NCBI GenBank assembly: GCA_022768825.1
Contig: JALEJB010000228.1
Location: forward strand, 1-57,339
DNA from: Lachnospiraceae bacterium
GTDB taxonomy: Bacteria; Bacillota; Clostridia; Lachnospirales; Lachnospiraceae
Direction of reading: 5' to 3'
DNA: 57,339 nt
Within the stretch, counting starts at the first letter, position 1. Each line of letters opens with the position of its first letter. This document shows positions 16,326 to 26,336 of this stretch, piece by piece. The translations under genes were made by a program, and so were the position numbers. The notes under the pieces are model-generated. The model saw only the letters and a program-made list of their open reading frames with translations, searched no databases and was not told the DNA's origin.

Positions 16326-17654
16326 ATGAAGATATTATTTGTTTCACTTGGTTGTGATAAAAATCTGGTGGATAGTGAATATATGATCGGGCAGTTGGCA
16401 CAGTCCGGTTATGAATTGACAGACGATGAGACTGCTGCGGATATCATTGTTGTAAATACCTGCTGCTTTATTCACGATGCAAAAGAAGAAAGTATACAGA
16501 CGATCTTACAGATGGCAGCATTAAAAGAAACCGGAAATCTGAAGGCATTGGTGGTCACCGGTTGTCTGGCACAGCGTTATCAGGACGAGATTGAAAAAGA
16601 GATCCCGGAGGTGGATGCAATTGTCGGAACCAATGCGATCGACGCGATCTCAGAGGCGATCGAGCAGGCATTGGCAGGCAACGACTATCAGAATTATAAG
16701 AGCTTAACCGGATTGCCGGATACACGAGGCATTCAGCGTCTGATCACAACCGGTGGACATTTTGCCTATTTAAAAATTGCGGAAGGCTGCAACAAGCACT
16801 GCAGCTATTGCATTATTCCCAAAATACGAGGCGAATATCGAAGTGTACCGATGGAGGAGCTGGTCGATGAAGCCACAAAGCTTGCGAAAAGCGGAGTTCG
16901 TGAATTGATCCTGGTCGCACAGGAGACTACCGTATACGGCGTGGATTTGTATGGAAAAAAAGCATTGGGTGAGCTTCTGGATCGTCTGAATGCGATCGAT
17001 GAACTGTACTGGATCCGTATTATGTACTGTTATCCGGAAGAGATTGATATGGAATTGATCTCTGCGATCAAGCGCAATGAGAAAGTGGTTCATTATCTGG
17101 ATATGCCGATCCAGCATATCAGTGACAGTGTTCTCAAGCGGATGGGAAGACGTACGACTGGATCGGAGCTGGCAGATAAAATTGAACTGCTTCGAAGAGA
17201 GATTCCGGATATCTGTCTCAGAACCACTGTGATCTGCGGATTTCCCGGAGAGACACAGGACAATCATGAGGAATTGATGGAGTTTTTAAATTGGGCGGAA
17301 TTTGACCGATTGGGTGCATTTCCTTATTCTCCAGAAGAAGATACGCCGGCGGCAGGCTTTGCGGATCAGATTGATGAGGAGACCAAGCTGACGTGGCGGG
17401 ATGACATCATGGAACTGCAGCAGGAGATTGCCTATGATGTGAATGAAAAACTGATCGGCAAAGAACTGTATGTGTTTGTGGAAGGAAAGGTTGCGGATGA
17501 GGAAGCTTATGTGGCGAGAACGTACCGCGACGCGCCGAAAGTAGATGGATATGTCTTTGTAAATACAGACGCAGCGCTGATGTCCGGAGATTTTGTAAAG
17601 GTTCGTATCACCGAAGCCTTGGAATATGATTTGATAGGAGAGATTGTATCATGA
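16326..17654 (+). CDS. rimO: Ribosomal protein uS12 methylthiotransferase RimO
   Basis: 442 residues from the ATG at 16326 ('MKILFVSLGCDKN'), with AGGAGA upstream; the open frame extends 17 codons into the terminator hairpin. It has the N-terminal MTTase cluster cysteines ('SLGCDKN', 'NTCCF', 'VTGCLAQ'), the radical SAM motif 'CNKHCSYC' and a C-terminal TRAM domain. RimO attaches a methylthio group to Asp of ribosomal protein S12 using two iron-sulfur clusters. The 'LGCDKNLVDSE' start distinguishes RimO from MiaB. Its stop overlaps the pgsA start by four bases. Confidence 0.95.
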   Translation: MKILFVSLGCDKNLVDSEYMIGQLAQSGYELTDDETAADIIVVNTCCFIHDAKEESIQTILQMAALKETGNLKALVVTGCLAQRYQDEIEKEIPEVDAIVGTNAIDAISEAIEQALAGNDYQNYKSLTGLPDTRGIQRLITTGGHFAYLKIAEGCNKHCSYCIIPKIRGEYRSVPMEELVDEATKLAKSGVRELILVAQETTVYGVDLYGKKALGELLDRLNAIDELYWIRIMYCYPEEIDMELISAIKRNEKVVHYLDMPIQHISDSVLKRMGRRTTGSELADKIELLRREIPDICLRTTVICGFPGETQDNHEELMEFLNWAEFDRLGAFPYSPEEDTPAAGFADQIDEETKLTWRDDIMELQQEIAYDVNEKLIGKELYVFVEGKVADEEAYVARTYRDAPKVDGYVFVNTDAALMSGDFVKVRITEALEYDLIGEIVS

Positions 17655-18190
17655 ATTTACCAAATAAACTGACACTGTTACGAGTATTGTTGATTCCGTT
17701 TTTTGTTGCTTTCCTGTTGGTACCGGGGATTCCATACGGCAATTACATTGCAGTTGCAATCTTTATCATTGCCAGTCTGACAGATCTTTTGGATGGTAAA
17801 ATTGCCAGAAAATATAATTTAGTGACAAATTTCGGCAAATTTATGGATCCTTTGGCTGATAAATTACTGGTATGTGCCGCGTTGATCTGTCTGGTGGCAA
17901 GCGAACAGCTTTCCGCATGGATCGTGATCATCATCATCAGCCGCGAATTTATCATCAGTGGGTTTCGTCTCATTGCCGCAGACAATGATATTGTGATCGC
18001 AGCCAGCTATTGGGGCAAATTCAAAACAACCTTTCAGATGGTGATGATCATCGTATTGCTTTTGGATCTGCCATATGCCCTGTGGGATATACTGGGAATT
18101 GTTCTTACGTATATTTCCCTTGCACTGACGATCATCTCATTAATTGACTATCTGTATAAAAATAAAGACGTGCTAAAGGAGCAGAAATAA
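17651..18190 (+). CDS. pgsA: CDP-diacylglycerol--glycerol-3-phosphate 3-phosphatidyltransferase
   Basis: 179 residues, membrane protein with four or more hydrophobic segments. The CDP-alcohol phosphatidyltransferase signature D-x2-DG-x2-AR-x8-G-x3-D-x3-D is complete, beginning 'DLLDGKIAR' and ending 'GKFMDPLADK'. It makes phosphatidylglycerol phosphate, the first committed step to phosphatidylglycerol and cardiolipin. rimO-pgsA-cinA is a common order in Clostridia. The start overlaps the rimO stop. Confidence 0.96.
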   Translation: MNLPNKLTLLRVLLIPFFVAFLLVPGIPYGNYIAVAIFIIASLTDLLDGKIARKYNLVTNFGKFMDPLADKLLVCAALICLVASEQLSAWIVIIIISREFIISGFRLIAADNDIVIAASYWGKFKTTFQMVMIIVLLLDLPYALWDILGIVLTYISLALTIISLIDYLYKNKDVLKEQK

Positions 18191-18670
18191 ATGAAGCCTT
18201 CCGTGGAATACCGTATCGCCGCACTGCTAGAGGAAAAAAATATCAAAGTTTCGACTGCTGAGTCATGCACAGGCGGACTGGTAGCCGCAGCCCTTGTCAA
18301 TGTAGCCGGCATTTCCAACTGGTTTGAGGAGGGATATGTCACCTATTCCAACACCGCCAAACAAAAGCTTCTTGGTGTGGACAAGGATACGCTGGAGCAA
18401 TTTGGCGCAGTCAGTGAACAGACTGCAAGACAGATGGCGATCGGAGCCGCAAAGGCGGCAGGCTGTCAGGCTGCCGTGGCAACCACAGGCATTGCCGGTC
18501 CCGATGGCGGAACCGATGAAAAACCGGTGGGACTGGTGTATATCGGAGCGGTGGTCAGGGATGACGTTGTCATTGAAAAGCATATTTTTAAAGGTGACCG
18601 CGCTGATGTGAGAAAACAAAGTACGCAGGCTGCCTTGGAGCTGCTCGAACAGATGTTAGAAAAGGATTGA
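18191..18670 (+). CDS. pncC: CinA family protein, C-terminal (nicotinamide-nucleotide amidase) domain only
   Basis: 159 residues covering just the C-terminal CinA domain: 'STAESCTGGLVAAAL' at the N terminus, 'GVDKDTLEQFGAVSE' and 'TTGIAGPDGGT'. Proteins of this form deamidate nicotinamide mononucleotide for pyridine nucleotide salvage. The N-terminal molybdopterin-binding-like domain found in full CinA is absent, as in E. coli PncC. It begins at the base after the pgsA stop, so tight translational coupling is likely. Confidence 0.9.
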   Translation: MKPSVEYRIAALLEEKNIKVSTAESCTGGLVAAALVNVAGISNWFEEGYVTYSNTAKQKLLGVDKDTLEQFGAVSEQTARQMAIGAAKAAGCQAAVATTGIAGPDGGTDEKPVGLVYIGAVVRDDVVIEKHIFKGDRADVRKQSTQAALELLEQMLEKD

Positions 18671-18677
18671 GAGACAG

Positions 18678-19229
18678 ATGAGAATTATAGCAGGAAAAGC
18701 CCGCAGACTTCCGCTAAAGAGTCTGCCGGGAAAAGATACCAGACCTACGACTGACCGTATCAAAGAGACGTTGTTTAATATGCTTGCACCGGAACTGGAC
18801 CATGCATATTTTCTGGATCTGTTTGCGGGAAGCGGACAGATTGGTCTGGAAGCCATCAGCAGAGGCAGTGCCTACTGTGTGTTTGTGGAAAATAACAAAA
18901 AAGCCTGCGAAGTGATCCGGGACAATATTGATTTTACCAAAATGGGGGATCAATGCTGTCTGATGAATACAGATGTGTTGTCTGCGCTTCGCCAGATGGA
19001 AGGAAAATATGAATTTGATCTGATTTTTATGGATCCGCCCTATTTTGAAGATCTGGAGCCACAGGTGATGCAGTATTTAAAGAACAGTCCCGTGATGAAA
19101 AAAGATGCGCTGTTGATCGTGGAAGCGACTGAAGAAAAAGATTTTTCATTTGCGGCCGATCTTGGTTTTCGGTTGTTAAAGGAAAAAATATATAAGACGA
19201 ACAAACATGTTTTTTTCACGAAGGAGTAA
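18678..19229 (+). CDS. rsmD: 16S rRNA (guanine966-N2)-methyltransferase RsmD
   Basis: 183 residues. Begins 'MRIIAGKARRLPLKS', the usual RsmD start, followed by 'TRPTTDRIKETLFN', the SAM-binding 'DLFAGSGQIGLEA' and the catalytic 'DLIFMDPPYF'. It methylates G966 of 16S rRNA. Immediately followed by coaD, the same order as ylbH-coaD in Bacillus. Confidence 0.95.
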   Translation: MRIIAGKARRLPLKSLPGKDTRPTTDRIKETLFNMLAPELDHAYFLDLFAGSGQIGLEAISRGSAYCVFVENNKKACEVIRDNIDFTKMGDQCCLMNTDVLSALRQMEGKYEFDLIFMDPPYFEDLEPQVMQYLKNSPVMKKDALLIVEATEEKDFSFAADLGFRLLKEKIYKTNKHVFFTKE

Positions 19230-19235
19230 TGAGAT

Positions 19236-19742
19236 ATGAAAAGAGCAATTTATCCGGGAAGCTTTGATCCGCTGACGAACGGTCATATGGATATCATTGT
19301 CCGTTCTGCGGCGATTGTCGATGAATTATATGTAGGGGTGTTGAACAATCGGGCAAAAAACTCGTTGTTTTCTGTTGATGAACGTGTTAGTATGATTAAA
19401 GAAATGACAGAAACGATCAGCAATGTGAAGGTAGTATCCTTTGACGGATTGCTTGTGGATTTTGCGAGAGAGATTCAGGCCAATATTATTATCAGAGGGC
19501 TTCGTGCCGTCACCGACTTTGAATATGAACTTCAGATTGCGCAGACGAATCATGTAGAGTACAATGAGATTGAGACTATATTTCTGACAACCAGCTTACA
19601 GTATTCTTATCTGAGTTCTACCATTGTCAAAGAATTTGCGGCATACGGCGGAGATATTTCTCAGTTTGTAGCACCTCAATTTGTTGACAGAATTTATGAT
19701 AAGTATGGAATTGATCCTGAGAAACGTTGCAGGAAACAGTAA
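19236..19742 (+). CDS. coaD: Phosphopantetheine adenylyltransferase
   Basis: 168 residues. The nucleotidyltransferase motif '[16 protein letters not shown]' (TxGH) is at the N terminus, '[14 protein letters not shown]' in the middle and '[10 protein letters not shown]' (ISSTxVR-like) near the end. It catalyses the penultimate step of coenzyme A synthesis. RsmD-CoaD-YlbJ is a conserved block; the YlbJ-like gene is nearby at 20392 but on the other strand, separated by one coiled-coil gene. Confidence 0.97.
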   Translation: MKRAIYPGSFDPLTNGHMDIIVRSAAIVDELYVGVLNNRAKNSLFSVDERVSMIKEMTETISNVKVVSFDGLLVDFAREIQANIIIRGLRAVTDFEYELQIAQTNHVEYNEIETIFLTTSLQYSYLSSTIVKEFAAYGGDISQFVAPQFVDRIYDKYGIDPEKRCRKQ

Positions 19743-19756
19743 AGGAGCGAACATAT

Positions 19757-20419
19757 ATGAACAGTAATATCGAGGCAACCATCGGTGAATTGGAAGAGTA
19801 TATCGAGGGTTGTAAATCACAGGCATTTTCATCTACCAATATTATTGTAAATAAAGAGCAGATGGAAGAATTTATTACAGAACTTCGTATGCGTACACCG
19901 GAAGAAATCAAGCGCTATCAGAAGATGATCAGCAATAAAGAAGCGATTCTGGCAGATGCGAAAGCAAAAGCGGATGCGATCATTGCACAGGCCGAAGTGA
20001 CACATACCGAGCTGGTCAGCGAACATCAGATCATGCAGCAGGCATATGCACAGGCCAACGAGGTGGTCATGCTTGCAACAAAACAGGCGCAGGAAATACT
20101 GGACAAGGCCACCAATGATGCCAACAATATCCGTATGTCTGCCATCTCTTATACAGACAGTCTGTTAAAAAATCTCGAGGTCATTTTAAATCAGGCAGTT
20201 GGCAACAGCAAAACACGCTTCGAGGCTCTGCTCAATGATTTAAATCAATCGTTGCAGATTGTTGTGGCAAACCGCGCAGAATTGATGCCGGAGGTTCCGG
20301 AAGAGGAACCGGTTCCGACACCGAAAAAACAGCAAAATGCGGCAGCAAAAGCAGAAGCACGTGCAGTTGCGGAATTTGAAAAAGAATTGGATCAGCAGAT
20401 CAATGAAGCAAAAAAATAA
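19757..20419 (+). CDS. Coiled-coil protein, DivIVA / ATP synthase subunit b-like, unknown function
   Basis: 220 residues from the ATG at 19757, with AAAGGAG upstream. After a short N-terminal region ('IGELEEYIEGCK') almost the whole chain is alpha-helical, with Ala- and Gln-rich segments such as 'ADAKAKADAIIAQAE' and 'QAQEILDKATNDANNIR' typical of long coiled coils. A Pro- and Glu-rich stretch (about 180-190) precedes a charged tail. It resembles proteins annotated vaguely as ATPase or V-type ATP synthase-like in Lachnospiraceae, but no ATPase motif is present. The likely role is scaffold or division-site protein, by analogy only. Its last 28 bases overlap the end of the convergent YlbJ-like gene. 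Confidence 0.8.
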   Translation: MNSNIEATIGELEEYIEGCKSQAFSSTNIIVNKEQMEEFITELRMRTPEEIKRYQKMISNKEAILADAKAKADAIIAQAEVTHTELVSEHQIMQQAYAQANEVVMLATKQAQEILDKATNDANNIRMSAISYTDSLLKNLEVILNQAVGNSKTRFEALLNDLNQSLQIVVANRAELMPEVPEEEPVPTPKKQQNAAAKAEARAVAEFEKELDQQINEAKK

Positions 20420-21318
20420 ATCAGTAATGCATGGGTGCTATGTACGATCACATACGGCAGGAGATGAAATACCTTACGGTATTTGGCTGTAATGGATGCA
20501 GCCTGTGCCAATCCACACAAGCCTCCAAATGCGATCGCAGACATACATGCTGAATATTTCTGTTGAATTGTGACATCTGATTTACAAATGAGATGGATTG
20601 CATTTGTAACTTCCAATATATGAATGCTGATTTGCCTGAATACACAATGGGAAGGAAGGCAATGGATACATATATTGATAAGTATGGCAAACAGCATGAG
20701 ATAAACCCCAAGCCCCAGCATTGTCTCTAAGCTGTTCATGATACCGGCATCAATGATTTCGAAGTTGATTTGTAATCTTGATGCTGTTTTTTTATGAGGA
20801 GACTCATCGTTGGAACCCATAGGGGAGAGATTATAGGCAATACAAGCAATGATCGGTGGCAGGTAAAGCAGGATGACTGACAGCAGTAGCAGATCCGGTC
20901 TTTGCAGCTGTTCGGATAGAAAATATCCGCTGACAAAAGCAGGACTGAGATGATTGGCAAATAAAAACAGACTGCGCGCCTGTTTTTCCGTGAGACTGCC
21001 CGCCTCATAAAAGTCTTTTGCGAGAATACTGCCCATTGGGAAACCAAAAAAAATGCCGCACAGCAGTACAAAGGCCCAGATGGGAAGATGAAGCTTCTCC
21101 ATCAGAATGGACATGGCCTGGCTCATCATCAAAATTTTAGACAGAATACAAAATGGCAGCAATACAGGTAAAAGCTGGGAAGCCCATAACATCAGACCGC
21201 TTCTGGCACCTGTCACGCACAGCTCTGCCTGAAAAATCAGAAATAAAAGTAACACGATCATCATAAGTATAACCATTACATGAGATAGATTTGTTTTGGA
21301 CGGGATATTTTTCTTCAT
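20392..21318 (-). CDS. YlbJ-like sporulation integral membrane protein
   Basis: 308 residues with about seven to eight hydrophobic segments. 'GFPMGSILAKDFYEAGSLT' and 'FANHLSPAFVSGYF' match the nucleoside-recognition (Gate) domain proteins of the YlbJ family. Bacillus YlbJ is about 400 residues, so this is a shorter version. YlbJ is needed at a middle stage of sporulation; the molecular role is unknown. Synteny with rsmD-coaD supports the assignment, although the gene is inverted here. It diverges from the M23 peptidase gene with only 31 bases between start codons. Confidence 0.8.
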   Translation of the reverse strand: MKKNIPSKTNLSHVMVILMMIVLLLFLIFQAELCVTGARSGLMLWASQLLPVLLPFCILSKILMMSQAMSILMEKLHLPIWAFVLLCGIFFGFPMGSILAKDFYEAGSLTEKQARSLFLFANHLSPAFVSGYFLSEQLQRPDLLLLSVILLYLPPIIACIAYNLSPMGSNDESPHKKTASRLQINFEIIDAGIMNSLETMLGLGVYLMLFAILINICIHCLPSHCVFRQISIHILEVTNAIHLICKSDVTIQQKYSACMSAIAFGGLCGLAQAASITAKYRKVFHLLPYVIVHSTHALLIYFFASLIC

Positions 21319-21349
21319 AATCCATATTTATGAAAGGCCGTGGACAGTT

Positions 21350-22012
21350 ATGAATCGAAAGATATCCAAATTTTTTCTCCTGACGACGATGATTTTCGGT
21401 CTGGCAGTTTTGATCTCGCTGGAATTGCAAGAGATCAATCAGATTTGTCCGGAAAGCTCGGATACGCAAACGGATTCTTCCGACATGTTAGATCAGGAAG
21501 TGATGGATGAACTGATTTATTTTCCGATTGCAAGGGAACGGGAGCCTGCAACATACCGGATCGATTTTGTAGATTCCTGGAATTGGGAGCGTTCCTTTGG
21601 CGGCAACCGTAAACATGAGGGTTGTGATCTGATGCAGACACCAAGCGAGCGCGGCGTATTGCCGGTCATCTCCATGACCGACGGGGTCATTGAAAACATT
21701 GGATGGCTAAAGCTTGGCGGATATCGGATCGGCATTCGTTCCGAAAGTCAGACGTATTATTACTACGCACATATGAATGACTATTCACCGGACATCTATG
21801 AAGGAAAAACCGTTGCTGCCGGAGAATTACTGGGCTTTGTTGGGGACAGCGGATACAGCAAGATTGAGGGAACCGTTGGCATGTTTCCGGTGCATCTGCA
21901 CATCGGGATTTATCGTCCCAATGCCTTGGGGGAGGATGTCGCGATCAATCCCTATCCATACATGGAATTGTTGAAAGAAGATACCTACTTGATTGAAGAA
22001 GGAATGAGATAA
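21350..22012 (+). CDS. M23 family metallopeptidase (LytM-like), membrane-anchored
   Basis: 220 residues from the ATG at 21350 ('MNRKISKFFLL'); an open frame from 21296 would read through the promoter region. A single N-terminal hydrophobic segment (about 7-25) anchors it outside the cell. The M23 zinc site is present: HxxxD in 'RKHEGCDLM' and HxH in 'PVHLHIG'. It also has 'GIRSESQTYYYYAHMND', typical of this fold. It would cut peptide cross-links in peptidoglycan or act as a sporulation-associated endopeptidase; the YlbJ-like neighbour makes a sporulation role reasonable but unproven. A four-base gap separates it from the RsuA-type gene. Confidence 0.88.
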   Translation: MNRKISKFFLLTTMIFGLAVLISLELQEINQICPESSDTQTDSSDMLDQEVMDELIYFPIAREREPATYRIDFVDSWNWERSFGGNRKHEGCDLMQTPSERGVLPVISMTDGVIENIGWLKLGGYRIGIRSESQTYYYYAHMNDYSPDIYEGKTVAAGELLGFVGDSGYSKIEGTVGMFPVHLHIGIYRPNALGEDVAINPYPYMELLKEDTYLIEEGMR

Positions 22013-22016
22013 ATTT

Positions 22017-22730
22017 ATGAGTTTACTTCGTTTAGATAAATTTTTGGCGGATATGCAGATTGGAACAAGATCTCAGGTGAAACAGCTCATTCGAAAAGGC
22101 CGTATCACCGTAGACGGGCAGATCTGCCGACAGCCGGAGGCGAAGATCGATACCGATCGGTCAGAGGTGACATTTGACAAACAGGTCATTTCTTATGTCC
22201 ATATGGAATATTATTTATTTCACAAGCCTGCCGGATGTGTCAGTGCAACAACAGACCGGAATCTGCCGACCGTTATGGAATCGATTGATGCACAGCGAAA
22301 AGATCTGTTTCCGGTAGGTCGACTGGACATTGATACGGAGGGACTGCTTCTCATCACAAACGATGGTGAGCTGGCCCATCAGTTGCTGAGTCCCAGTCAT
22401 CATGTCCCAAAGACATATTATGCCGAAATAGACGGAATCGTAACGGATGAAGATGTATTAAAATTTAAAGAAGGGCTTGATATCGGCGAGAAAAATCCAA
22501 CAAAACAGGCGGAACTTGTCATTTTAAAGAGTAATGTGATTTCCCAGATCGAAGTGACTGTTTACGAAGGAAAATTTCATCAGGTGAAGCGTATGTTTGA
22601 GGCAGTCGGTAAACCGGTGTTATATCTCAAACGAATTGCTTTTGGTCCGCTAACGCTTCCGGATGATCTGAAAAAGGGTGAATACCGGTCGTTGACAGAG
22701 GATGAATTGGAAGCGTTAAAAAATAGATAG
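22017..22730 (+). CDS. rsuA: 16S rRNA pseudouridine synthase, RsuA family
   Basis: 237 residues. N-terminal S4 domain ('RLDKFLADMQIGTRSQVK') followed by the catalytic domain with 'HKPAGCVSATTD' and 'PVGRLDIDTEGLLLIT', where the Asp in GRLD is catalytic. RsuA makes pseudouridine at position 516 of 16S rRNA. 'PKTYYAEIDG' and 'EGKFHQVKRMF' are family motifs that separate it from RluB. Part of a likely operon running to RecU. Confidence 0.9.
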   Translation: MSLLRLDKFLADMQIGTRSQVKQLIRKGRITVDGQICRQPEAKIDTDRSEVTFDKQVISYVHMEYYLFHKPAGCVSATTDRNLPTVMESIDAQRKDLFPVGRLDIDTEGLLLITNDGELAHQLLSPSHHVPKTYYAEIDGIVTDEDVLKFKEGLDIGEKNPTKQAELVILKSNVISQIEVTVYEGKFHQVKRMFEAVGKPVLYLKRIAFGPLTLPDDLKKGEYRSLTEDELEALKNR

Positions 22731-22743
22731 AAATGGTGAAGCA

Positions 22744-23412
22744 ATGTTAGAAAACACAAAAGGAATCATTTTTGATCTGGACGGAACCATGGTGGATTCC
22801 ATGTGGATGTGGAGACAGATCGACATAGAATTTATGGCAAGCCGCAATCTGGAATTTACAGAGCAGCTGCAGCAAGATATCGAGGGGATGAGCTTTCGGG
22901 AGACGGCAGAATATTTTGTGCGTACCTATCCGATCACAGAATCAGAAGAAGACCTGATGAAAATTTGGATCGATATGGCAAAAGATAAATACGCACATGA
23001 AGTTCCTTTAAAACCGGGAATAGAGAATTTTTTGCAAGAAGCAAAGAAACTGGGAATCAAAATGGGGATCGCCACCAGCAATGCGAGAGAGCTTTTGGAT
23101 GTGGTCGCGGGAAAATACCGCTTCTATGACTATATGGACGCGTTTTTAACAGCCAATGAAGTGACCCGTGGAAAACCCGCACCGGATGTCTATCTGGCGG
23201 TTGCCGAAAAATTAGGCTTAGAGCCCAAAGACTGTCTGGTATTTGAAGATATACCGGCAGGAATTCAGGCCGGCTTGTCCGCCGGGATGCGTGTTTGCGC
23301 GGTGGAGGATGCCTATTCCGCAAGACTTATGCAGCAGAAAAAGTCGCTTGCGCATTACTATATCACCAGCTATGACGAGGTGTTGGATCATACATATGAG
23401 GTACTGGGATGA
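22744..23412 (+). CDS. HAD family hydrolase, beta-phosphoglucomutase-like
   Basis: 222 residues. HAD motif I is '[12 protein letters not shown]', motif II is in '[10 protein letters not shown]', and motif III/IV is '[20 protein letters not shown]'. The helical cap domain type (subclass I) fits sugar phosphatases or phosphoglucomutase-like enzymes; a physiological substrate is not predictable. Its stop overlaps the YgiQ start as ATGA, so the two are co-translated. Confidence 0.9.
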   Translation: MLENTKGIIFDLDGTMVDSMWMWRQIDIEFMASRNLEFTEQLQQDIEGMSFRETAEYFVRTYPITESEEDLMKIWIDMAKDKYAHEVPLKPGIENFLQEAKKLGIKMGIATSNARELLDVVAGKYRFYDYMDAFLTANEVTRGKPAPDVYLAVAEKLGLEPKDCLVFEDIPAGIQAGLSAGMRVCAVEDAYSARLMQQKKSLAHYYITSYDEVLDHTYEVLG

Positions 23413-25340
23413 CAAAAGATTTTTTGCCCGTTTGTAAAGAAGATATGAAAAAAAGAGGAATCGACAGACTCGATTTCGTCTATATATCCGGAGATGCTTA
23501 TGTGGATCATCCATCCTTTGGAACAGCGATCATCGCACGAACGCTGGAGGCACATGGTTACTCGGTGGGTATTATCGCCCAGCCGGACTGGAAGGATCCG
23601 GACAGCATCACGGTTCTTGGTGAGCCAAGACTGGGATTTCTGGTTTCTGCGGGAAATATGGATTCCATGGTCAACCATTACTCCGTATCAAAAAAACGCC
23701 GGACCGAGGACGCATATACCCCAGGCGGGGAGATGGGAAAACGTCCGGATTATGCGGTGGTTGTGTATGGAAATCTGATTCGGCAGACGTACAAGCACAC
23801 ACCGATGATCATTGGTGGGATCGAAGCCAGTCTGCGTCGTATGGGCCATTATGATTACTGGTCGGGAAAGGTAAAACGTTCTATTTTACTGGATGCGGGG
23901 GCAGATCTGATCTCCTATGGCATGGGCGAGCACAGTATTGTGGAGATTGCCGACGCGCTGAACGCCGGCATTGATATCAGTGACATTACGTTTGTCCGGG
24001 GAACTGTCTTTAAGACCAGAAATAAAGGGATCTTAGATCAGGTAAATGCCTTGCGGCTGCCCGATTTTGAAGAGATTCGATCCGACAAGACCATGTATGC
24101 GAAAAGCTTTGGAATTCAGTATCAGAATACCGATCCCTTTGTCGCAAAGACCTTGTATGAGACGTATGATCAAAAGTTGTTTGTCGTTCAAAATCCTCCG
24201 GCACTTCCGCTGACACAGGAGGAAATGGACAGGACCTATGACCTGCCTTATATGAGAACGTATCACCCGATGTATGAAGCGGCAGGCGGTGTGCCGGCGA
24301 TCCGTGAGATCAAATTTTCTTTGATCAGCAACCGGGGGTGCTTTGGCGGCTGCAGCTTCTGTGCACTGACCTTTCATCAGGGTAGAATGATCCAGACCAG
24401 AAGTCATGAATCGATCATTGCGGAGGCGAAGCTTCTCACGGAAGATCCTGAGTTTAAAGGATATATCCATGATGTGGGAGGACCCACCGCAAACTTTCGG
24501 CATACCTCCTGCGAAAAGCAGAAGACCAAAGGTGTCTGTCCGAATAAACAATGCCTGTTTCCTGCGCCTTGCAAAAATCTGAATGCGGATCACTCGGATT
24601 ATATCGCATTGCTTCGCAAGCTGCGGGCATTGCCAAAGGTAAAAAAGGTATTTATCCGTTCGGGAATCCGCTTTGATTATCTCCTGGCAGATAAAAATGA
24701 CGACTTTTTACGGGAATTGTGTGAGCATCATGTCAGTGGGCAGCTTAAGGTCGCTCCGGAGCATATTTCGCAAAAGGTATTGGATAAAATGGGAAAACCA
24801 GCCCCGGATGTGTACAAAAAGTTTGTGGACAAGTATTACCGGATGAATGAACGTCTTGGGAAAAACCAATTTTTAGTTCCTTATCTGATGTCTTCCCATC
24901 CCGGCGCATCTCTAAAGGAAGCAATCGAACTTGCCGAATATTTAAGAGATATTCATTATATGCCGCAGCAGGTACAGGATTTTTATCCGACTCCGTCGAC
25001 AATATCCACCTGTATGTACTATACCGGTCTGGACCCGCGAACGATGGAGCCGGTGTATGTCACAAGCAATCCTCATGAAAAAGCGATGCAACGCGCTCTG
25101 ATGCAGTATCGCAATCCAAACAATTACGAACTGGTCAAAGAGGCTTTGGAGCGTGAGGGACGTACCGATCTGATCGGTTTTGGCAAGGAATGTCTGATCC
25201 GTCCGCGAAACACCGGGCAAAAACTTCATCAGAACAAACAGCATCCGGTGGGCAAAAAATCATCCACAGGAAAAGCTGCCGGTAAAAAACATGCAGCCGG
25301 GAAAAAGAAGACGATTCGCAATGTTCACAAGAAAAAATGA
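23409..25340 (+). CDS. YgiQ family radical SAM protein
   Basis: 643 residues. N-terminal conserved block '[23 protein letters not shown]' features begin the UPF0313 domain, and the radical SAM cluster motif is '[10 protein letters not shown]' around residue 315. '[13 protein letters not shown]' and a cysteine-rich segment follow, then '[15 protein letters not shown]'. The last 40 residues are a Lys-rich tail ('[14 protein letters not shown]'), perhaps for RNA binding. Function of the family is unknown. It overlaps the HAD gene and precedes an RluA-type pseudouridine synthase. Confidence 0.92.
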   Translation: MTKDFLPVCKEDMKKRGIDRLDFVYISGDAYVDHPSFGTAIIARTLEAHGYSVGIIAQPDWKDPDSITVLGEPRLGFLVSAGNMDSMVNHYSVSKKRRTEDAYTPGGEMGKRPDYAVVVYGNLIRQTYKHTPMIIGGIEASLRRMGHYDYWSGKVKRSILLDAGADLISYGMGEHSIVEIADALNAGIDISDITFVRGTVFKTRNKGILDQVNALRLPDFEEIRSDKTMYAKSFGIQYQNTDPFVAKTLYETYDQKLFVVQNPPALPLTQEEMDRTYDLPYMRTYHPMYEAAGGVPAIREIKFSLISNRGCFGGCSFCALTFHQGRMIQTRSHESIIAEAKLLTEDPEFKGYIHDVGGPTANFRHTSCEKQKTKGVCPNKQCLFPAPCKNLNADHSDYIALLRKLRALPKVKKVFIRSGIRFDYLLADKNDDFLRELCEHHVSGQLKVAPEHISQKVLDKMGKPAPDVYKKFVDKYYRMNERLGKNQFLVPYLMSSHPGASLKEAIELAEYLRDIHYMPQQVQDFYPTPSTISTCMYYTGLDPRTMEPVYVTSNPHEKAMQRALMQYRNPNNYELVKEALEREGRTDLIGFGKECLIRPRNTGQKLHQNKQHPVGKKSSTGKAAGKKHAAGKKKTIRNVHKKK

Positions 25341-25352
25341 TAGGGAAACGTT

Positions 25353-26327
25353 ATGAAGAGTTTTGATATTAAAGAAAATGAAGCAGGTCAACGCTTTGAT
25401 AAGTATTTAAGAAAGCTGCTCCCGGATGCACCCGGAAGCTTTATCTACAAAATGCTTCGAAAAAAGAATATTGTATTAAACGGCACAAAGGCAACCGGAG
25501 CGGAACAACTAAAGCTGGGAGATCAGGTCAGTCTCTATATTTCGGATGAAACCTTTGATAAATTCTCCCACAAAACAGATCAGATCGTGGAGCAGTTAAA
25601 GCACATCCAGAGTATGCCGGTCTTCGAGATCATTTATGAAGACGATGATATACTCATTATTAACAAGCCTGCCGGAATGTTATCACAAAAGGCGAATCCA
25701 AAAGACATCTCCGCAAATGAACATATCATCCGATATCTCATGGAAAACGGTAAGATCACGGAAGAGGAGCTGCGCACCTTTAAACCGGCCGTCTGCAATC
25801 GGCTGGATCGTAACACATCCGGTATCCTATTGGCAGGAAAAACCTTAAAGGGCTTACAGCAGCTTTCCGCAGAGTTAAAAAGCCGTTCCATGGAAAAGTA
25901 TTACCGGTGTCTCATAGCCGGCGATATTGCGGCAAAGCAGAAAAAGAAAGGGTATATCCTGAAGGATGAACGCCAGAATCAGGTTTCTGTTTTTCAGGAC
26001 GGCGGAGCCAACCGCAAATATATTGAGACCGAATATGATCCGGTGGAGCGGTTTGGTGAGTTTACCTTATTGGAAGTGCACCTGATCACCGGACGCTCGC
26101 ATCAGATCCGTGCACATCTGGCATCGATGGGACATCCGGTTGTAGGTGATCCGAAATACGGGGACGAAAAGATCAACCGGATCTTTGAAAACAAAGCGAA
26201 TGTCACACGCCAGTTATTGCATGCCTATCGTGTGGAATTTACAAATAAAACAAGTGTGACAGCAGAGCTTCCATCTGATTTCAATCAGGCCATCCTGTAT
26301 TTACAGAGTCTGAAAGAAAACAAATAA
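25353..26327 (+). CDS. Pseudouridine synthase, RluA family (RluC-like)
   Basis: 324 residues. S4 domain at the N terminus ('AGQRFDKYLRKLLPDAP'), then the RluA-type catalytic core with 'INKPAGMLSQ', catalytic Asp in 'NRLDRNTSG' and 'GRSHQIRAHLA'. Of the two RluA-type genes in this window, this one resembles RluC, which modifies 23S rRNA; the other (48121-49071) resembles RluD. Exact target sites are not determined. Confidence 0.9.
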   Translation: MKSFDIKENEAGQRFDKYLRKLLPDAPGSFIYKMLRKKNIVLNGTKATGAEQLKLGDQVSLYISDETFDKFSHKTDQIVEQLKHIQSMPVFEIIYEDDDILIINKPAGMLSQKANPKDISANEHIIRYLMENGKITEEELRTFKPAVCNRLDRNTSGILLAGKTLKGLQQLSAELKSRSMEKYYRCLIAGDIAAKQKKKGYILKDERQNQVSVFQDGGANRKYIETEYDPVERFGEFTLLEVHLITGRSHQIRAHLASMGHPVVGDPKYGDEKINRIFENKANVTRQLLHAYRVEFTNKTSVTAELPSDFNQAILYLQSLKENK

Positions 26328-26336
26328 GGAGAAGAT

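Noticed and set aside
24033-24593. 186-codon leftward open frame
   Set aside because: Antisense to the well-supported YgiQ gene; no motif.
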